Origin: Marispirochaeta aestuarii
Lineage (GTDB): Bacteria > Spirochaetota > Spirochaetia > JC444 > Marispirochaetaceae
Assembly (NCBI RefSeq): GCF_002087085.1
Contig: NZ_MWQY01000004.1
Location: forward strand, 62,001 to 126,000
Direction: 5' to 3'
Length of the DNA stretch: 64,000 nt
Position numbers and translations under genes: made by a program. The notes below the pieces were generated by a model. It was not told the origin of the DNA. It did not search any database and was given only the letters and a program-made list of their open reading frames with translations. Numbering within the stretch: position 1 is the stretch's first letter; every line of letters starts with the position of its first letter. Of this stretch, positions 49,776-58,400 are shown piece after piece.

Positions 49776-50084
49776 ATGTATCAGCTCTATTTCTACGTAC
49801 CCGAATCCCATAAGGAGAAGGTAAAAGAGGCCTGTTTCGGCGCCGGAGCCGGTACCATCGGGGAGTACAGCCGCTGTTCCTGGGAGGTGAAGGGAAGCGG
49901 ACAATTCCTGCCGGGAGATGCAAGCACTCCCTTTCTGGGCAAGAAAGGGCAGCTTCAGAGAGAGCCGGAATACCGTGTGGAGATGGTTCTCGAAGATCCC
50001 CTGAAAGAAGGGGTCATACAGGCACTGAAAGAGACCCATCCCTATGAAACTCCCGCTTTCGGACTTCTGCGAATCGAGATATAA
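49776..50084 (+). CDS. NIF3/YqfO insertion-domain-like small protein
   Basis: 102 residues from the ATG at 49776 with GAGGAGGAG 6-8 nt upstream; the longer frame open to 49446 lies inside radA. The sequence (MYQLYFYVPESHKEKVKEA, GAGTIGEYSRCSW, THPYETPAFGLLRI) matches the CutA/PII-like insertion domain of NIF3 proteins, which also occurs as a stand-alone protein. The fold suggests small-molecule or metal binding; the function is unknown. Confidence 0.85.
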   Translation: MYQLYFYVPESHKEKVKEACFGAGAGTIGEYSRCSWEVKGSGQFLPGDASTPFLGKKGQLQREPEYRVEMVLEDPLKEGVIQALKETHPYETPAFGLLRIEI

Positions 50085-50127
50085 TCTGCACTGATCACCT
50101 TAATGTAAAATCAGGAGTACGGAATCA

Positions 50128-51456
50128 ATGAATTTTCCAAAGGATTTTCTTTTCGGCTCAGCTACGGCCAGCTATCAGGTGGAAGGCGCCTGGGACAAAG
50201 ACGGCAGAACCATGAGTATCTGGGACACCTTCTGCAGGACCCCCGGAGCGGTGCGTCACGGCCACACGGGGGACAGGGCCTGCGACCAGTACCACAGATA
50301 CCCTGAAGACATCGACCTCATGTACCGGGCCGGGATCCAGTCCTACCGCTTCTCCCTCGCCTGGCCCAGGATCTTTCCGAAGGGAGGCAGTACCCCCAAC
50401 CCCGCAGGAATCGATTATTATAATCGCCTTATCGACGCCCTTCTGGATAAGGGCATAACACCCGCAATCACCCTCTATCACTGGGACCTTCCCCAGGAAC
50501 TGCAGGATTCGGGGGGCTGGACCGTCAGGAAAACCGCCGAAAAATACGCTGATTATGCAGCCTTCTGCTTCAAGACCTTCGGCGACCGGGTGAAGACCTG
50601 GATCACCCTGAACGAGCCCTGGTGCTCATCCCACCTCGGCTACCTTCATGGCGAACACGCACCGGGTATTCGTGACCGGGCCATGGCCTACAGGGCTGTA
50701 CACCACCTCAACCTGGCCCATGGCCTGGCGGTACAGCGCTTTCGCAGCATGAACCTGAAGGGCAGAATCGGCATATCCCTGAACCTGAGCACCCCCCGGC
50801 CGGCTGCACGCCACCCGGAAGATCTCCACGCTGCGGACCGGGCCGCCGACGGCCAGAGCAGGATCTACCTCGACCCGCTTTTCGGAAAAGGCTATCCCCA
50901 GCGGCACCTGGATACAGAACCGGCTGTGCACATGCCCATAGAGCCCGGAGATATGGAAATAATCTCATCCCCCATCGATTTTCTCGGTCTGAACTACTAC
51001 TGGGAGGAGGTGGTTCGGCATGACGCCTCCGCAGCGGAGGAGTTTGTCGCCGTCCCTTCTCATTTCAAAAAGACCGCCATGGGCTGGGATGTGGTACCTG
51101 AGGGGCTGTACCGGCAGATCAGATGGGTCCACGAAACCTACGGTCCCCTGGACCTCTACATCACCGAAAACGGCGCGGCCTTTCCGGACCGGCTGGACGA
51201 AAGCGGAACGGCCTGCCATGACCCGGAGCGCATCGAATATTTACGAGAGCACCTGCGGGTGTGCAAACGCCTCTGCAGCGAAGGCATTCCCTTGAAGGGC
51301 TACTTTCTCTGGTCCCTCCTGGACAACTTTGAGTGGGCCCACGGCTATACGAAGCGTTTCGGGATTATCTATATCGACTACGGCGATATGCGAAGGATCC
51401 CCAAGGACAGCTACTATTTTTACCGGGATGTTATAGCGGGAACGGAGCCGCTGTAG
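50128..51456 (+). CDS. GH1 beta-glucosidase
   Basis: 442-residue cytoplasmic glycoside hydrolase that cleaves beta-linked (possibly 6-phospho-free) disaccharides. Family features: FLFGSATASYQVEG at the start, acid/base Glu163 in TLNEP, nucleophile Glu347 in YITENGAA, and the C-terminal GYFLWSLLDNFEWAHGY. No basic phosphate-binding loop typical of 6-phospho-beta-glucosidases is evident, so plain beta-glucosidase is preferred. AGGAGT is 9 nt before the ATG. It overlaps the convergent DUF429 gene by 37 bp. Confidence 0.95.
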   Translation: MNFPKDFLFGSATASYQVEGAWDKDGRTMSIWDTFCRTPGAVRHGHTGDRACDQYHRYPEDIDLMYRAGIQSYRFSLAWPRIFPKGGSTPNPAGIDYYNRLIDALLDKGITPAITLYHWDLPQELQDSGGWTVRKTAEKYADYAAFCFKTFGDRVKTWITLNEPWCSSHLGYLHGEHAPGIRDRAMAYRAVHHLNLAHGLAVQRFRSMNLKGRIGISLNLSTPRPAARHPEDLHAADRAADGQSRIYLDPLFGKGYPQRHLDTEPAVHMPIEPGDMEIISSPIDFLGLNYYWEEVVRHDASAAEEFVAVPSHFKKTAMGWDVVPEGLYRQIRWVHETYGPLDLYITENGAAFPDRLDESGTACHDPERIEYLREHLRVCKRLCSEGIPLKGYFLWSLLDNFEWAHGYTKRFGIIYIDYGDMRRIPKDSYYFYRDVIAGTEPL

Positions 51457-52199
51457 TCGGACAGCCAGATCCAGCCCTCCCTGCGGACCAGGGATTCCTT
51501 TTCCGCGGGGGGACGGATTACCCTGCCTTCAAGATAGTCCCTGCAGACAAGGGTACACAGGAGGGCATCCAGAATATCAGCATCCTCGAGGAAAGGCTCC
51601 CGGGGAACTTCCATGAACAGCTCCTTTTCAAGCTCTGCAAGAATAAACCTCCGCTGGTCCAGCTGGTCCTTCTTCTTGTAGGAATGGTCCGGCAGTCCTG
51701 AAACCTTGAGCCAGGCTGCGGGGTAAGTCTCCAGCACCGCGGAACGTGCCGCTGTTCCCGGATCCCACCCCGGGGAGAAGGAAAGACTGCTCAGGCGCCT
51801 TATTTCATCCAGGAGGCGAAGAGCGGCATGGGCCGTGCGGGCAATGCGGTCCGCCCCGACGTCCATGGGACGTTTACCGATTGCCCGGGCGGTAAAATCA
51901 TCGGTGTAACGGCGGAAGAGTTCGTTGGCAGGGGGGAGCAGGGCATCCCCGGCGCGGTGGAGGCTCAGAGATTCCGACAGAGCAACCGGCCAGCCCAGGG
52001 GTGCATCCATTCCCAGCAGAACCGGAAGCCCGGGTTTTGCCGCTATCCAGCGGGCTGCGATCTCCGCCGGAGAATCCTTAAGCCCGGAGCAGGCTTCCAG
52101 GACACGCAGGGTCTCACCTTTCCGATACTGCGCCAGGCACAGCCCGATATTGGAAGGATCGACAGCACAGTCAATCCCGATGAGCAGTACGGAGCTCAC
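51420..52199 (-). CDS. DUF429 protein (predicted RNase H-like fold)
   Basis: 259 residues. The start VLLIGIDCAVDPSNIGL and the segment GMDAPLGWP carry the acidic residues of the RNase H-like DUF429 family, followed by RYTDDFTAR and LETYPAAWLK. No experimental function is known for the family. It overlaps nspC by 4 bp (ATGA), so it is translated with that polyamine gene. Confidence 0.85.
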   Translation of the reverse strand: MSSVLLIGIDCAVDPSNIGLCLAQYRKGETLRVLEACSGLKDSPAEIAARWIAAKPGLPVLLGMDAPLGWPVALSESLSLHRAGDALLPPANELFRRYTDDFTARAIGKRPMDVGADRIARTAHAALRLLDEIRRLSSLSFSPGWDPGTAARSAVLETYPAAWLKVSGLPDHSYKKKDQLDQRRFILAELEKELFMEVPREPFLEDADILDALLCTLVCRDYLEGRVIRPPAEKESLVRREGWIWLSDYSGSVPAITSR

Positions 52200-53350
52200 G
52201 ACAGGCGGTCCCGGTAGTCCCCGTAAGCGAATTCCCGCAGCAGCTCGCGGCTGCCGTCCCTCCTGACAATTCCGATGGAAGGATGGGCGACCCCGTTGAA
52301 CATGCTGGTCTTTACCATGGTGTAGTGAATCATGTCCTCGAATATAATCTCGTCCCCCGGGGCCAGGGGTTCATCGAAGAGCCAGTCGCCCATTACGTCC
52401 CCGGCAAGACAGCTGTTTCCCCCCATGCGGTACCTGTAGCCCCTCGTATCCTCTGCGGAAGCAATCCGCGCCCCCCGGATCCGGGGCTGATAGGGCATCT
52501 CCAGACAGTCGGGCATGTGGGCGGTAAAGGAGACATCCAGGATCGCAGTCAACACCCCTCCCCTGCTTACAATGTCCTGGACCGTGGATTTCAGGTACCC
52601 CGTCTCCCAGGCGAAAGCGCTGCCGGGCTCGAGGATCACCATCAGGTTCGGATACTCCGCCTTCAGGCCCTTGAGGCTGCGGTCAAGAAGGTCCAGATCA
52701 TAGGTTTTCCTGGTCAGCAGGTGGCCGCCCCCCAGGTTCAGCCAGGAAAGGGAGGAAAGCAGATCGCCGTAGCCTTCCCGTACAGCCTGGATAAGGTCTG
52801 CGCTGTTCCGGGCACTGGACTCGCAGAGGGCATGCACATGAAGGCCCTCGGGGGAACACTCAGTCATCAGCTCATCAAGCTCTTCCCGGGGCATTCCCAG
52901 GCGGCTTACCGGCGAGGCGGGATTGTAGAGGGCCGTCTCGACGGGAGACCATCCGGGATTGACCCGCACACCCCAGGAGACCCCGGCTGCAGCCCTCTTG
53001 TTGTACCCCTGAAGTCGGGGCAGAAAACGCCGCGCCTGAGCGGCGGAGTTGAAGGTGATATGGGAGGATATATCCAGGAGCCGGCTGAACTCCTTTTCTG
53101 CATAAACCGGGGCGTAGGTGTAACAGGGACGCCCCATCTCTTCGGCTATGAGGCGTGCCTCGTTCAGGGAACTTGCCGCTGCCCCATCCACGTACTCCGC
53201 CAGCAGGGGAAACACCCTCCACAGGGCAAAGCCCTTCAGGGCCGGGATAATGCGTACGCCGGCACTCCGTGCCAGGGAGCTGATGGTTTCGAGATTGGCA
53301 GTCAGCAGCTCTTCTTCCAGAACATAACAGGGAGACGGAAAGGATTTCAT
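52196..53350 (-). CDS. nspC: Carboxynorspermidine/carboxyspermidine decarboxylase
   Basis: 384 residues from the ATG at 53350; the open frame upstream (to 53503) has no support. It is a PLP-dependent, alanine-racemase-fold decarboxylase that makes spermidine or norspermidine. Lys39 (PALKGFALW) is the PLP lysine; CESSARNSAD, LNLGGGHLLT and LEPGSAFAW fit NspC. The partner dehydrogenase is encoded 4 kb away at 57141-58343, so the aspartate-semialdehyde route is complete. No ribosome site precedes the ATG; a promoter lies directly upstream. Confidence 0.93.
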   Translation of the reverse strand: MKSFPSPCYVLEEELLTANLETISSLARSAGVRIIPALKGFALWRVFPLLAEYVDGAAASSLNEARLIAEEMGRPCYTYAPVYAEKEFSRLLDISSHITFNSAAQARRFLPRLQGYNKRAAAGVSWGVRVNPGWSPVETALYNPASPVSRLGMPREELDELMTECSPEGLHVHALCESSARNSADLIQAVREGYGDLLSSLSWLNLGGGHLLTRKTYDLDLLDRSLKGLKAEYPNLMVILEPGSAFAWETGYLKSTVQDIVSRGGVLTAILDVSFTAHMPDCLEMPYQPRIRGARIASAEDTRGYRYRMGGNSCLAGDVMGDWLFDEPLAPGDEIIFEDMIHYTMVKTSMFNGVAHPSIGIVRRDGSRELLREFAYGDYRDRLS

Positions 53351-53357
53351 ACAGATC

Positions 53358-53386
53358 AGAGTACCCGTTGAAGAGTTCCTGTACAA
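53358..53386 (-). promoter_or_regulatory. Possible leaderless promoter of nspC-DUF429
   Basis: Reading leftward: TTGTAC (53386-53381), 17-bp spacer, TACTCT (53363-53358), then 7 nt to the ATG at 53350. Both hexamers match only partly, but no Shine-Dalgarno is available. Confidence 0.4.
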
Positions 53387-53411
53387 GGGACCTGTTTCCG
53401 GCTCCCGACAG

Positions 53412-55079
53412 CTAGGTCTCCTGCATTGCCAGGTAACGCTTCCGGGCGAAACTGTCAATGCCTCTCTGTTCGGCGATTCCCCTGAACCTGCCCTCCCCGT
53501 CAACGGCGGCGATATACTCGACCCCCGTTTTCCGCATTCTTTTCTCAGCCTCCCGCAGACTGAGTTCCGGGGAGGCGAGCACGGGAAGAGGACTCATGAT
53601 ATCCACAGCCAGCAGAAAATGGTTCAGTTCCGATGAAACGAGTACGGTCTTCAGATTATCGAAGCTTATTACCCCGATAAGCCGGTCGTTTTTATCCAGC
53701 ACGCACAGTTCGCTGAAGGAGGTCTCGGCAAAACGGTGTATTACTTCGCTGATGGGAGTCGCGTCCCTGACAAAGGCATCCTCCGGGCTCAGGAGTTCCG
53801 CAAGCTTGAGCTGCTCTTTAAGGACCTCCTCGCTGATATTTTTCCCGGCCTCATCCGCTTTATCGACGGCGTATTTAATCAGGGTCGGCCCCAGCAGCTG
53901 CAGTATGAATGTGGAGGTGGTAACCATGATCAGAATCGTTTCGCCGACGGCGCCGGGAAAACGCTGGGCTGCAACAATGGCCAGACCGACAGCCACACCG
54001 GACTGGCTGAGCAGACAATAGGGAAGATATTTCCTGAGTTTATTCGGCGCTCCCGAAAGACGACCGCCAAGACGTACACCCAGAGTTTTTCCCGTAAAAC
54101 GGGCAAGGATGAATATTCCGATCATCAGGAGAATCAGGGGAGACAGGCTTGCAAATTTAAGCGATGCACCGACAAAAACGAAAAAGAGAACATAGATGGG
54201 CGTGGAAAACCGCTCGATCAGATTAAAAACAATTTTGCTTTTCCTGGGAGCTTTATTTACCAGGACGGCACCCATGATCATGGCGGTCATAAGCATGTCG
54301 ACATCAAGAAAGATGGAGGCCCCAAGGACCAGAAGAATCGCCCCCATGGCAAAGACGAAGATCTTCTCCTCTTCGGTGTATTTCTTCAAAAGCCAGATCA
54401 ATGCAAAGCCCGAAAGCAGGCCAAGGGCCACCGCGCCGAAGGTTTCGTAGAGGGGAAACATCATGGAAGCCAGAAGGTTCTCTCCGCCGAAGCCCAGCAG
54501 AGGCGCCGCAACTCCCGCGAGAATGGTAAACAGAAACAGGGCGAGAATATCATCCAGAGCTATAATCCCCAGCAGGGTGGAGGTTACAATACCCCGTGCC
54601 CGGTACTCCGAGAGAACATCAGTGGTTCCGGCTGCAGCAGTGGCAGCGGCAATACTGCCCAGAAGAAGGCTGACTGCAAGAGCGACGGAATCGGAAAAAA
54701 GAAGCCGCAGGGGCCAGAAGACTGCCAGGCTGACCAGAAAGAAAGCACCCAGGGCCTCTAAAAACAGTATATAGGTAAACTGCCGGCCGTTCTTTTTCAG
54801 GGTGGCGAATTTGAGTTCCCCTCCCAGGCTGAAGCTTATCAATCCCAGGGCAAAATAGTTGATCGCCTGAAAACGGTCCAGAGTCACGGAGGAGAGAAAG
54901 CCCATGCCCGACTCCCCCAGGGCAAGACCGATGAGGATATACCCCACAACCTGGGGTATCCTGATCTTCTGAAAAAGCCGCCCCCCTATGGTACCGCCGA
55001 AAAGCGCAATGCCGATGAAGAGCAGGGCATTCAGCTCCTCGATCCTCATGCTGCCATTAATCAGTTCCAGAATCTTCAT
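53412..55079 (-). CDS. CPA2-type cation:proton antiporter with C-terminal CBS domains
   Basis: 555 residues: about 12-13 transmembrane segments of the KefB/NapA superfamily (conserved GIIALDDILALFLF, with the paired Asp of electroneutral/electrogenic exchangers), then a cytoplasmic tail with a tandem CBS pair (about 425-545: FVRDATPISEVIHRFAE, VDIMSPLPVLASPELSLREAE). CBS pairs usually bind adenine nucleotides and gate transport. No TrkA-N (KTN) domain is present. It overlaps the EIIA gene by 4 bp, suggesting direct control by that protein. Likely role: K+ or Na+ and pH homeostasis. Confidence 0.92.
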   Translation of the reverse strand: MKILELINGSMRIEELNALLFIGIALFGGTIGGRLFQKIRIPQVVGYILIGLALGESGMGFLSSVTLDRFQAINYFALGLISFSLGGELKFATLKKNGRQFTYILFLEALGAFFLVSLAVFWPLRLLFSDSVALAVSLLLGSIAAATAAAGTTDVLSEYRARGIVTSTLLGIIALDDILALFLFTILAGVAAPLLGFGGENLLASMMFPLYETFGAVALGLLSGFALIWLLKKYTEEEKIFVFAMGAILLVLGASIFLDVDMLMTAMIMGAVLVNKAPRKSKIVFNLIERFSTPIYVLFFVFVGASLKFASLSPLILLMIGIFILARFTGKTLGVRLGGRLSGAPNKLRKYLPYCLLSQSGVAVGLAIVAAQRFPGAVGETILIMVTTSTFILQLLGPTLIKYAVDKADEAGKNISEEVLKEQLKLAELLSPEDAFVRDATPISEVIHRFAETSFSELCVLDKNDRLIGVISFDNLKTVLVSSELNHFLLAVDIMSPLPVLASPELSLREAEKRMRKTGVEYIAAVDGEGRFRGIAEQRGIDSFARKRYLAMQET

Positions 55080-55552
55080 ACCTTCTGCTCCGTCGTTCCG
55101 TTCAGATAATCCCGGAGAAGATCATAACCCTGCTGAGCCGAGGAGATTGCCGCAAGCTGATTCCGCAGGTGCTCCATCTTCATAAGGGAGACAATTTCCG
55201 ACAGCAGGGCCACGTGCTCCCGCTGCTGATCCTCTTTTAAAAGAATCATAAAGAGTATTTTTACCGGCAGACCGTCTATGGACTCATAATCCGGGATCCC
55301 TTTGGGCTGAACGCCGATCCGCAGCACAGGCGTATTGATTCCAGCAGCGCGTATATGGGGAATACCGAGCCCCAGACCAATTCCGGTGCTCATAAGCTCC
55401 TCCCTGGCAAGGAGTTTCTCCAGAATCTCCTTGCCGCTCAGGGAAGAAGCGGCCTCCGGCACCGAGGAGACAAGCTGTCCCAGGGTATCGGTTTTTCCAG
55501 CCTCCTTGAGCAGCAGAATCGAGTCCGGGGTAATCAGTCTATTCAAATGCAT
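55076..55552 (-). CDS. PTS EIIA domain protein (Ntr/fructose type)
   Basis: 158 residues. LGLGIPHIRAAG holds the phospho-accepting His of EIIA(Fru/Ntr). There are no EIIB or EIIC genes, so it is regulatory rather than sugar-transporting. In other bacteria EIIANtr binds K+ transport proteins, and here it is fused in one operon with a cation antiporter. AGAGG lies before the ATG. Its leader starts from a near-consensus promoter. Confidence 0.92.
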   Translation of the reverse strand: MHLNRLITPDSILLLKEAGKTDTLGQLVSSVPEAASSLSGKEILEKLLAREELMSTGIGLGLGIPHIRAAGINTPVLRIGVQPKGIPDYESIDGLPVKILFMILLKEDQQREHVALLSEIVSLMKMEHLRNQLAAISSAQQGYDLLRDYLNGTTEQKV

Positions 55553-55573
55553 ACAAGCCTCTCTTGTTCATAT

Positions 55574-55627
55574 TTGTCATTTTCAGGGCACATATGTACA
55601 ATATAGTCCTTTATTGTCCATTGTCAA
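55574..55627. promoter_or_regulatory. Overlapping opposed promoters for the EIIA-antiporter and FecR operons
   Basis: Minus strand: TTGACA (55627-55622), 16-bp spacer, TATATT (55605-55600). Plus strand: TTGTCA (55574-55579), 17-bp spacer, TACAAT (55597-55602). The two -10 hexamers share three bases, so polymerases cannot occupy both at once; transcription of the two operons should be mutually exclusive in time. Confidence 0.65.
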
Positions 55628-55712
55628 GGATGCCTGAAAAAAATGCTCCGCAGAAATTGTTATTTTCTCTCTTTTATTACAATTTTTGTTATATTTAAAA
55701 CAAGGAAGAAGT

Positions 55713-56369
55713 ATGAGAGTAAAAATATGTGTGTATTCCCTGGTCCTCATGTTTATCAGCATTACAATAATAGCAGAAAGCTGGATGATAGCCTACATCG
55801 AAGGCGAAACCCATATTCACCGTGGAAGCACGCAGGAAATCGCGGATTTCGGTTCTCGGCTGCAACCCGGTGATACCGTGTCGACCGGAGCTGCCTCCCT
55901 GGCAATACTGGAGAGCAGCCGGGGAAGCAAAATAAAAATGAAGGAAAACACCCGGCTTCGCCTGGACAGCCTGGAGGAGAATGTGAAAGTTCATCTTCAG
56001 CGGGGAGGCGTTTTCTCCCGGATTGTCCGTCTTCTTAAGGACTCCTTTACCGTCACAACACCGTCGGTAGCTGCGGGGGTACGGGGAACGGAGTTCTTCA
56101 TCGCCTACGGCCTGGTAATAGAGGATGAGGCGGACATCTGGCTCTGCGTCAACGAAGGTTCAGTGGCAGTCAGGTCGGCACAGCAGGAGGTCCTGGTACA
56201 GGCCGGAGAGGGGGTCAATATTATAAACGGGTCCAGGATTACAGAGCCAAGGTTTTATCCCTGGACCCGTGGGCTGAACTGGAATACCGATCCGGAAGCT
56301 GGAAATGTCCGGGACACCACCGATCTGATCGCTCTTTACTACGATTTACTGGATATCGATTATGACTGA
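55713..56369 (+). CDS. FecR-domain periplasmic protein
   Basis: 218 residues from the ATG at 55713 (AAGGAAGA upstream). A signal sequence (VYSLVLMFISITIIAES) precedes a FecR beta-helical domain (about 25-165: RLQPGDTVSTGAASLAIL, then VTTPSVAAGVRGTEFFI, the family's best-conserved stretch). Stand-alone FecR-domain proteins occur in many spirochaetes; no ECF sigma or TonB receptor is adjacent. It overlaps the following barrel gene by 8 bp, so the two act together. Confidence 0.88.
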   Translation: MRVKICVYSLVLMFISITIIAESWMIAYIEGETHIHRGSTQEIADFGSRLQPGDTVSTGAASLAILESSRGSKIKMKENTRLRLDSLEENVKVHLQRGGVFSRIVRLLKDSFTVTTPSVAAGVRGTEFFIAYGLVIEDEADIWLCVNEGSVAVRSAQQEVLVQAGEGVNIINGSRITEPRFYPWTRGLNWNTDPEAGNVRDTTDLIALYYDLLDIDYD

Positions 56370-57135
56370 ACTATTTTTACTCCTTCGCAGACCGTCTGTA
56401 CTGATCCTGCTTATCCTGACGGCAATGCCGGGTATTTCCGAGCACATCCCGTCAGCCCGCACCGGAGAGTTCGATTATCAGTTCAGAATCAACCTGGCCA
56501 AGGATTATGGTTCCCTGGAACCTGTTGCCGAAGTCAGCGGACGTATCGAGGAGGGGGAATTCCGGTACCGCGCCCTTCTGGCAGGGGCTTACTATCGGTT
56601 TCACAAAAACCTTAAAGCAGGCGGCTTCTACACCCTGCTGGCCGGAGCCCGGCACGATGACGACTGGGTCGGCGACCCATCCCGCTGGTGGTGGGAAAAA
56701 ACAACTGACCGGCCGGAGCAGCTGCTTAGCCTGGATGTCAGTCCCCGCTTTCTCCTGGCCTCACTGCCCGGGGAAAACTGGGTCTTTATGCTGAAGAACA
56801 GGTACATATTCAATACCTATAACGGTCACCAGACCCTGATGGTCCGTCCCGGACTGACCTATGTACACATACAGGACCGGGAACCGGTCTTCAATATCGG
56901 CTTCCACTACGGGGTATACCTGCCCCTGAACTTCTCGGAAGTGCTGATCTATGAACACGATCCCTATGTCAATCTGATCTACCATGTGAACCGCAGGGTG
57001 AAACTGGAACTTTTCGGGGCATGGCGCTTTCGCACCTGGAGCACCTCGGAGGATGTTTCCGATGCGGGAGAGTCGGGGTATCGGGTTCAGGACCGGGTCT
57101 TTGTTCTGGGAACCGGGCTTATTGTACGCCTCTGA
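56362..57135 (+). CDS. Predicted outer-membrane beta-barrel protein (DUF2490-like)
   Basis: 257 residues with an N-terminal signal (LFLLLRRPSVLILLILTAMPGIS). The mature chain is a series of amphipathic strands with many Tyr, Trp and Arg (GAYYRFHKNLKAGGFYTLL, NLIYHVNRRVKLELFGAWRF) and ends in strand GTGLIVRL. The pattern recalls DUF2490 barrels, but I am not certain of the family. Translation is coupled to the FecR-domain gene, so it may be anchored or assembled with it. It ends 5 bp from the convergent dehydrogenase gene. Confidence 0.75.
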   Translation: MTELFLLLRRPSVLILLILTAMPGISEHIPSARTGEFDYQFRINLAKDYGSLEPVAEVSGRIEEGEFRYRALLAGAYYRFHKNLKAGGFYTLLAGARHDDDWVGDPSRWWWEKTTDRPEQLLSLDVSPRFLLASLPGENWVFMLKNRYIFNTYNGHQTLMVRPGLTYVHIQDREPVFNIGFHYGVYLPLNFSEVLIYEHDPYVNLIYHVNRRVKLELFGAWRFRTWSTSEDVSDAGESGYRVQDRVFVLGTGLIVRL

Positions 57136-57140
57136 AGCAG

Positions 57141-58343
57141 CTATAACTCAAGATCCCCGTCATGCTCCTCATGCCAGGGCAGTCCGTCGGATGCAAGCTG
57201 CTCAAGGAAGGGATCGGGATCAAACTCCTCAACGTTGTACACGCCGGGGCCCTTCCATTTTCCCTGGATGAACATCAGAGCCCCCACCACTGCCGGGACG
57301 CCGGTGGTATAGCTGACCCCCTGGGCGCCGGTCTCCTTATAGGCGTCTTCGTGGCTGCAGTTGTTCCAGATGTAGTAGCCGCGCTCCTTACCCCCTGCAA
57401 GGCCGCGGATACGGCAGCCGATGGAGGTTTCCCCGGTGTAGTTTTCTCCCAGTTCTCCGGGATCGGGAAGAACGGCCTTCAGGAACTGGATCGGCACAAT
57501 CTCTATGCCTTTGTAGATGATCGGATCGATCCTGGCCATCCCGATATTCTGAATCACCCGCAGGTGAGTCAGGTACTCCTGGCCGAAGGTCATCCAGAAG
57601 CGGGCCCGCTTCAGGCTGGGAAAGTTTTTTACCAGGGACTCCAGCTCCTCGTGGTAGATAAGGTAGGACTCTTTGGGGCCGATATTCGGATAGGTGACGG
57701 GCTGATGGATCTCGTGGGGTTCCGTGTAGACCCACTTTCCGTTTTCCCAGTATTTTCCTTTCTGGGTAACCTCGCGAATGTTGATTTCCGGATTGAAATT
57801 GGTTGCGAAAGCCTTTCCGTGGTCCCCGGCGTTACAGTCGATGATATCCAGGTAGTTGATCTCGTCAAAATAGTGTTTTGCAGCGTAGGCGGTAAAGACC
57901 CCGGTTACCCCCGGATCAAAACCGCAGCCCAGGATCGCCGTAAGTCCGGCGTCCTCGAACTTCTTTTTATAGGCCCACTGCCATTTGTATTCGAATTTTG
58001 CTTCATCCCTGGGTTCATAGTTGGCGGTATCCAGGTAATTTACCCCGGCGGCAAGGCAGGCATCCATAATGCACAGATCCTGATAGGGCAGAGCCACATT
58101 GATAACGATGTCGGGGGAAAAGTCCTTGAGGAGCGCCGTCAACGCGGGAACGTCCTCGGCGTCAACACCCGCCGTAGCAATGCGCACCCCGGTTTTCTCC
58201 TCCACCGCAGCGGCTATCGCATCGCACCTTTCTTTAGTGCGGCTTGCAAGGAGTATTTCAGTGAAATTCCCGCTGTGCCGGGCAGCTTTATGGGCAACAA
58301 CGGTTCCCACACCGCCGGCCCCGATAATCATCAGTCGTGCCAT
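57141..58343 (-). CDS. Carboxynorspermidine/carboxyspermidine dehydrogenase (LYS1-like)
   Basis: 400 residues from the ATG at 58343 (AGGAGG 5 nt upstream); the longer start at 58358 has no ribosome site. NADPH-dependent condensation of aspartate semialdehyde with putrescine or diaminopropane. Saccharopine-dehydrogenase fold: MIIGAGGVGTVVAHKAA (Rossmann), VNVALPYQDLCIMDACL, GCGFDPGVTGVFTAYA, FNPEINIREVTQKG. Its product is the substrate of NspC at 52.2-53.4 kb. Single-gene transcript on present evidence. Confidence 0.93.
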   Translation of the reverse strand: MARLMIIGAGGVGTVVAHKAARHSGNFTEILLASRTKERCDAIAAAVEEKTGVRIATAGVDAEDVPALTALLKDFSPDIVINVALPYQDLCIMDACLAAGVNYLDTANYEPRDEAKFEYKWQWAYKKKFEDAGLTAILGCGFDPGVTGVFTAYAAKHYFDEINYLDIIDCNAGDHGKAFATNFNPEINIREVTQKGKYWENGKWVYTEPHEIHQPVTYPNIGPKESYLIYHEELESLVKNFPSLKRARFWMTFGQEYLTHLRVIQNIGMARIDPIIYKGIEIVPIQFLKAVLPDPGELGENYTGETSIGCRIRGLAGGKERGYYIWNNCSHEDAYKETGAQGVSYTTGVPAVVGALMFIQGKWKGPGVYNVEEFDPDPFLEQLASDGLPWHEEHDGDLEL

Positions 58344-58400
58344 TTTCGCCTCCTGCAAAAAGGTGGATATCTATTTTCTACACCGCAAAGAAGGGTACTG

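Noticed and set aside
53351-53503. N-terminal extension of nspC
   Set aside because: Extends into the antiporter gene, reads as low-complexity, and the NspC family starts at the SPCYVL segment just after 53350.
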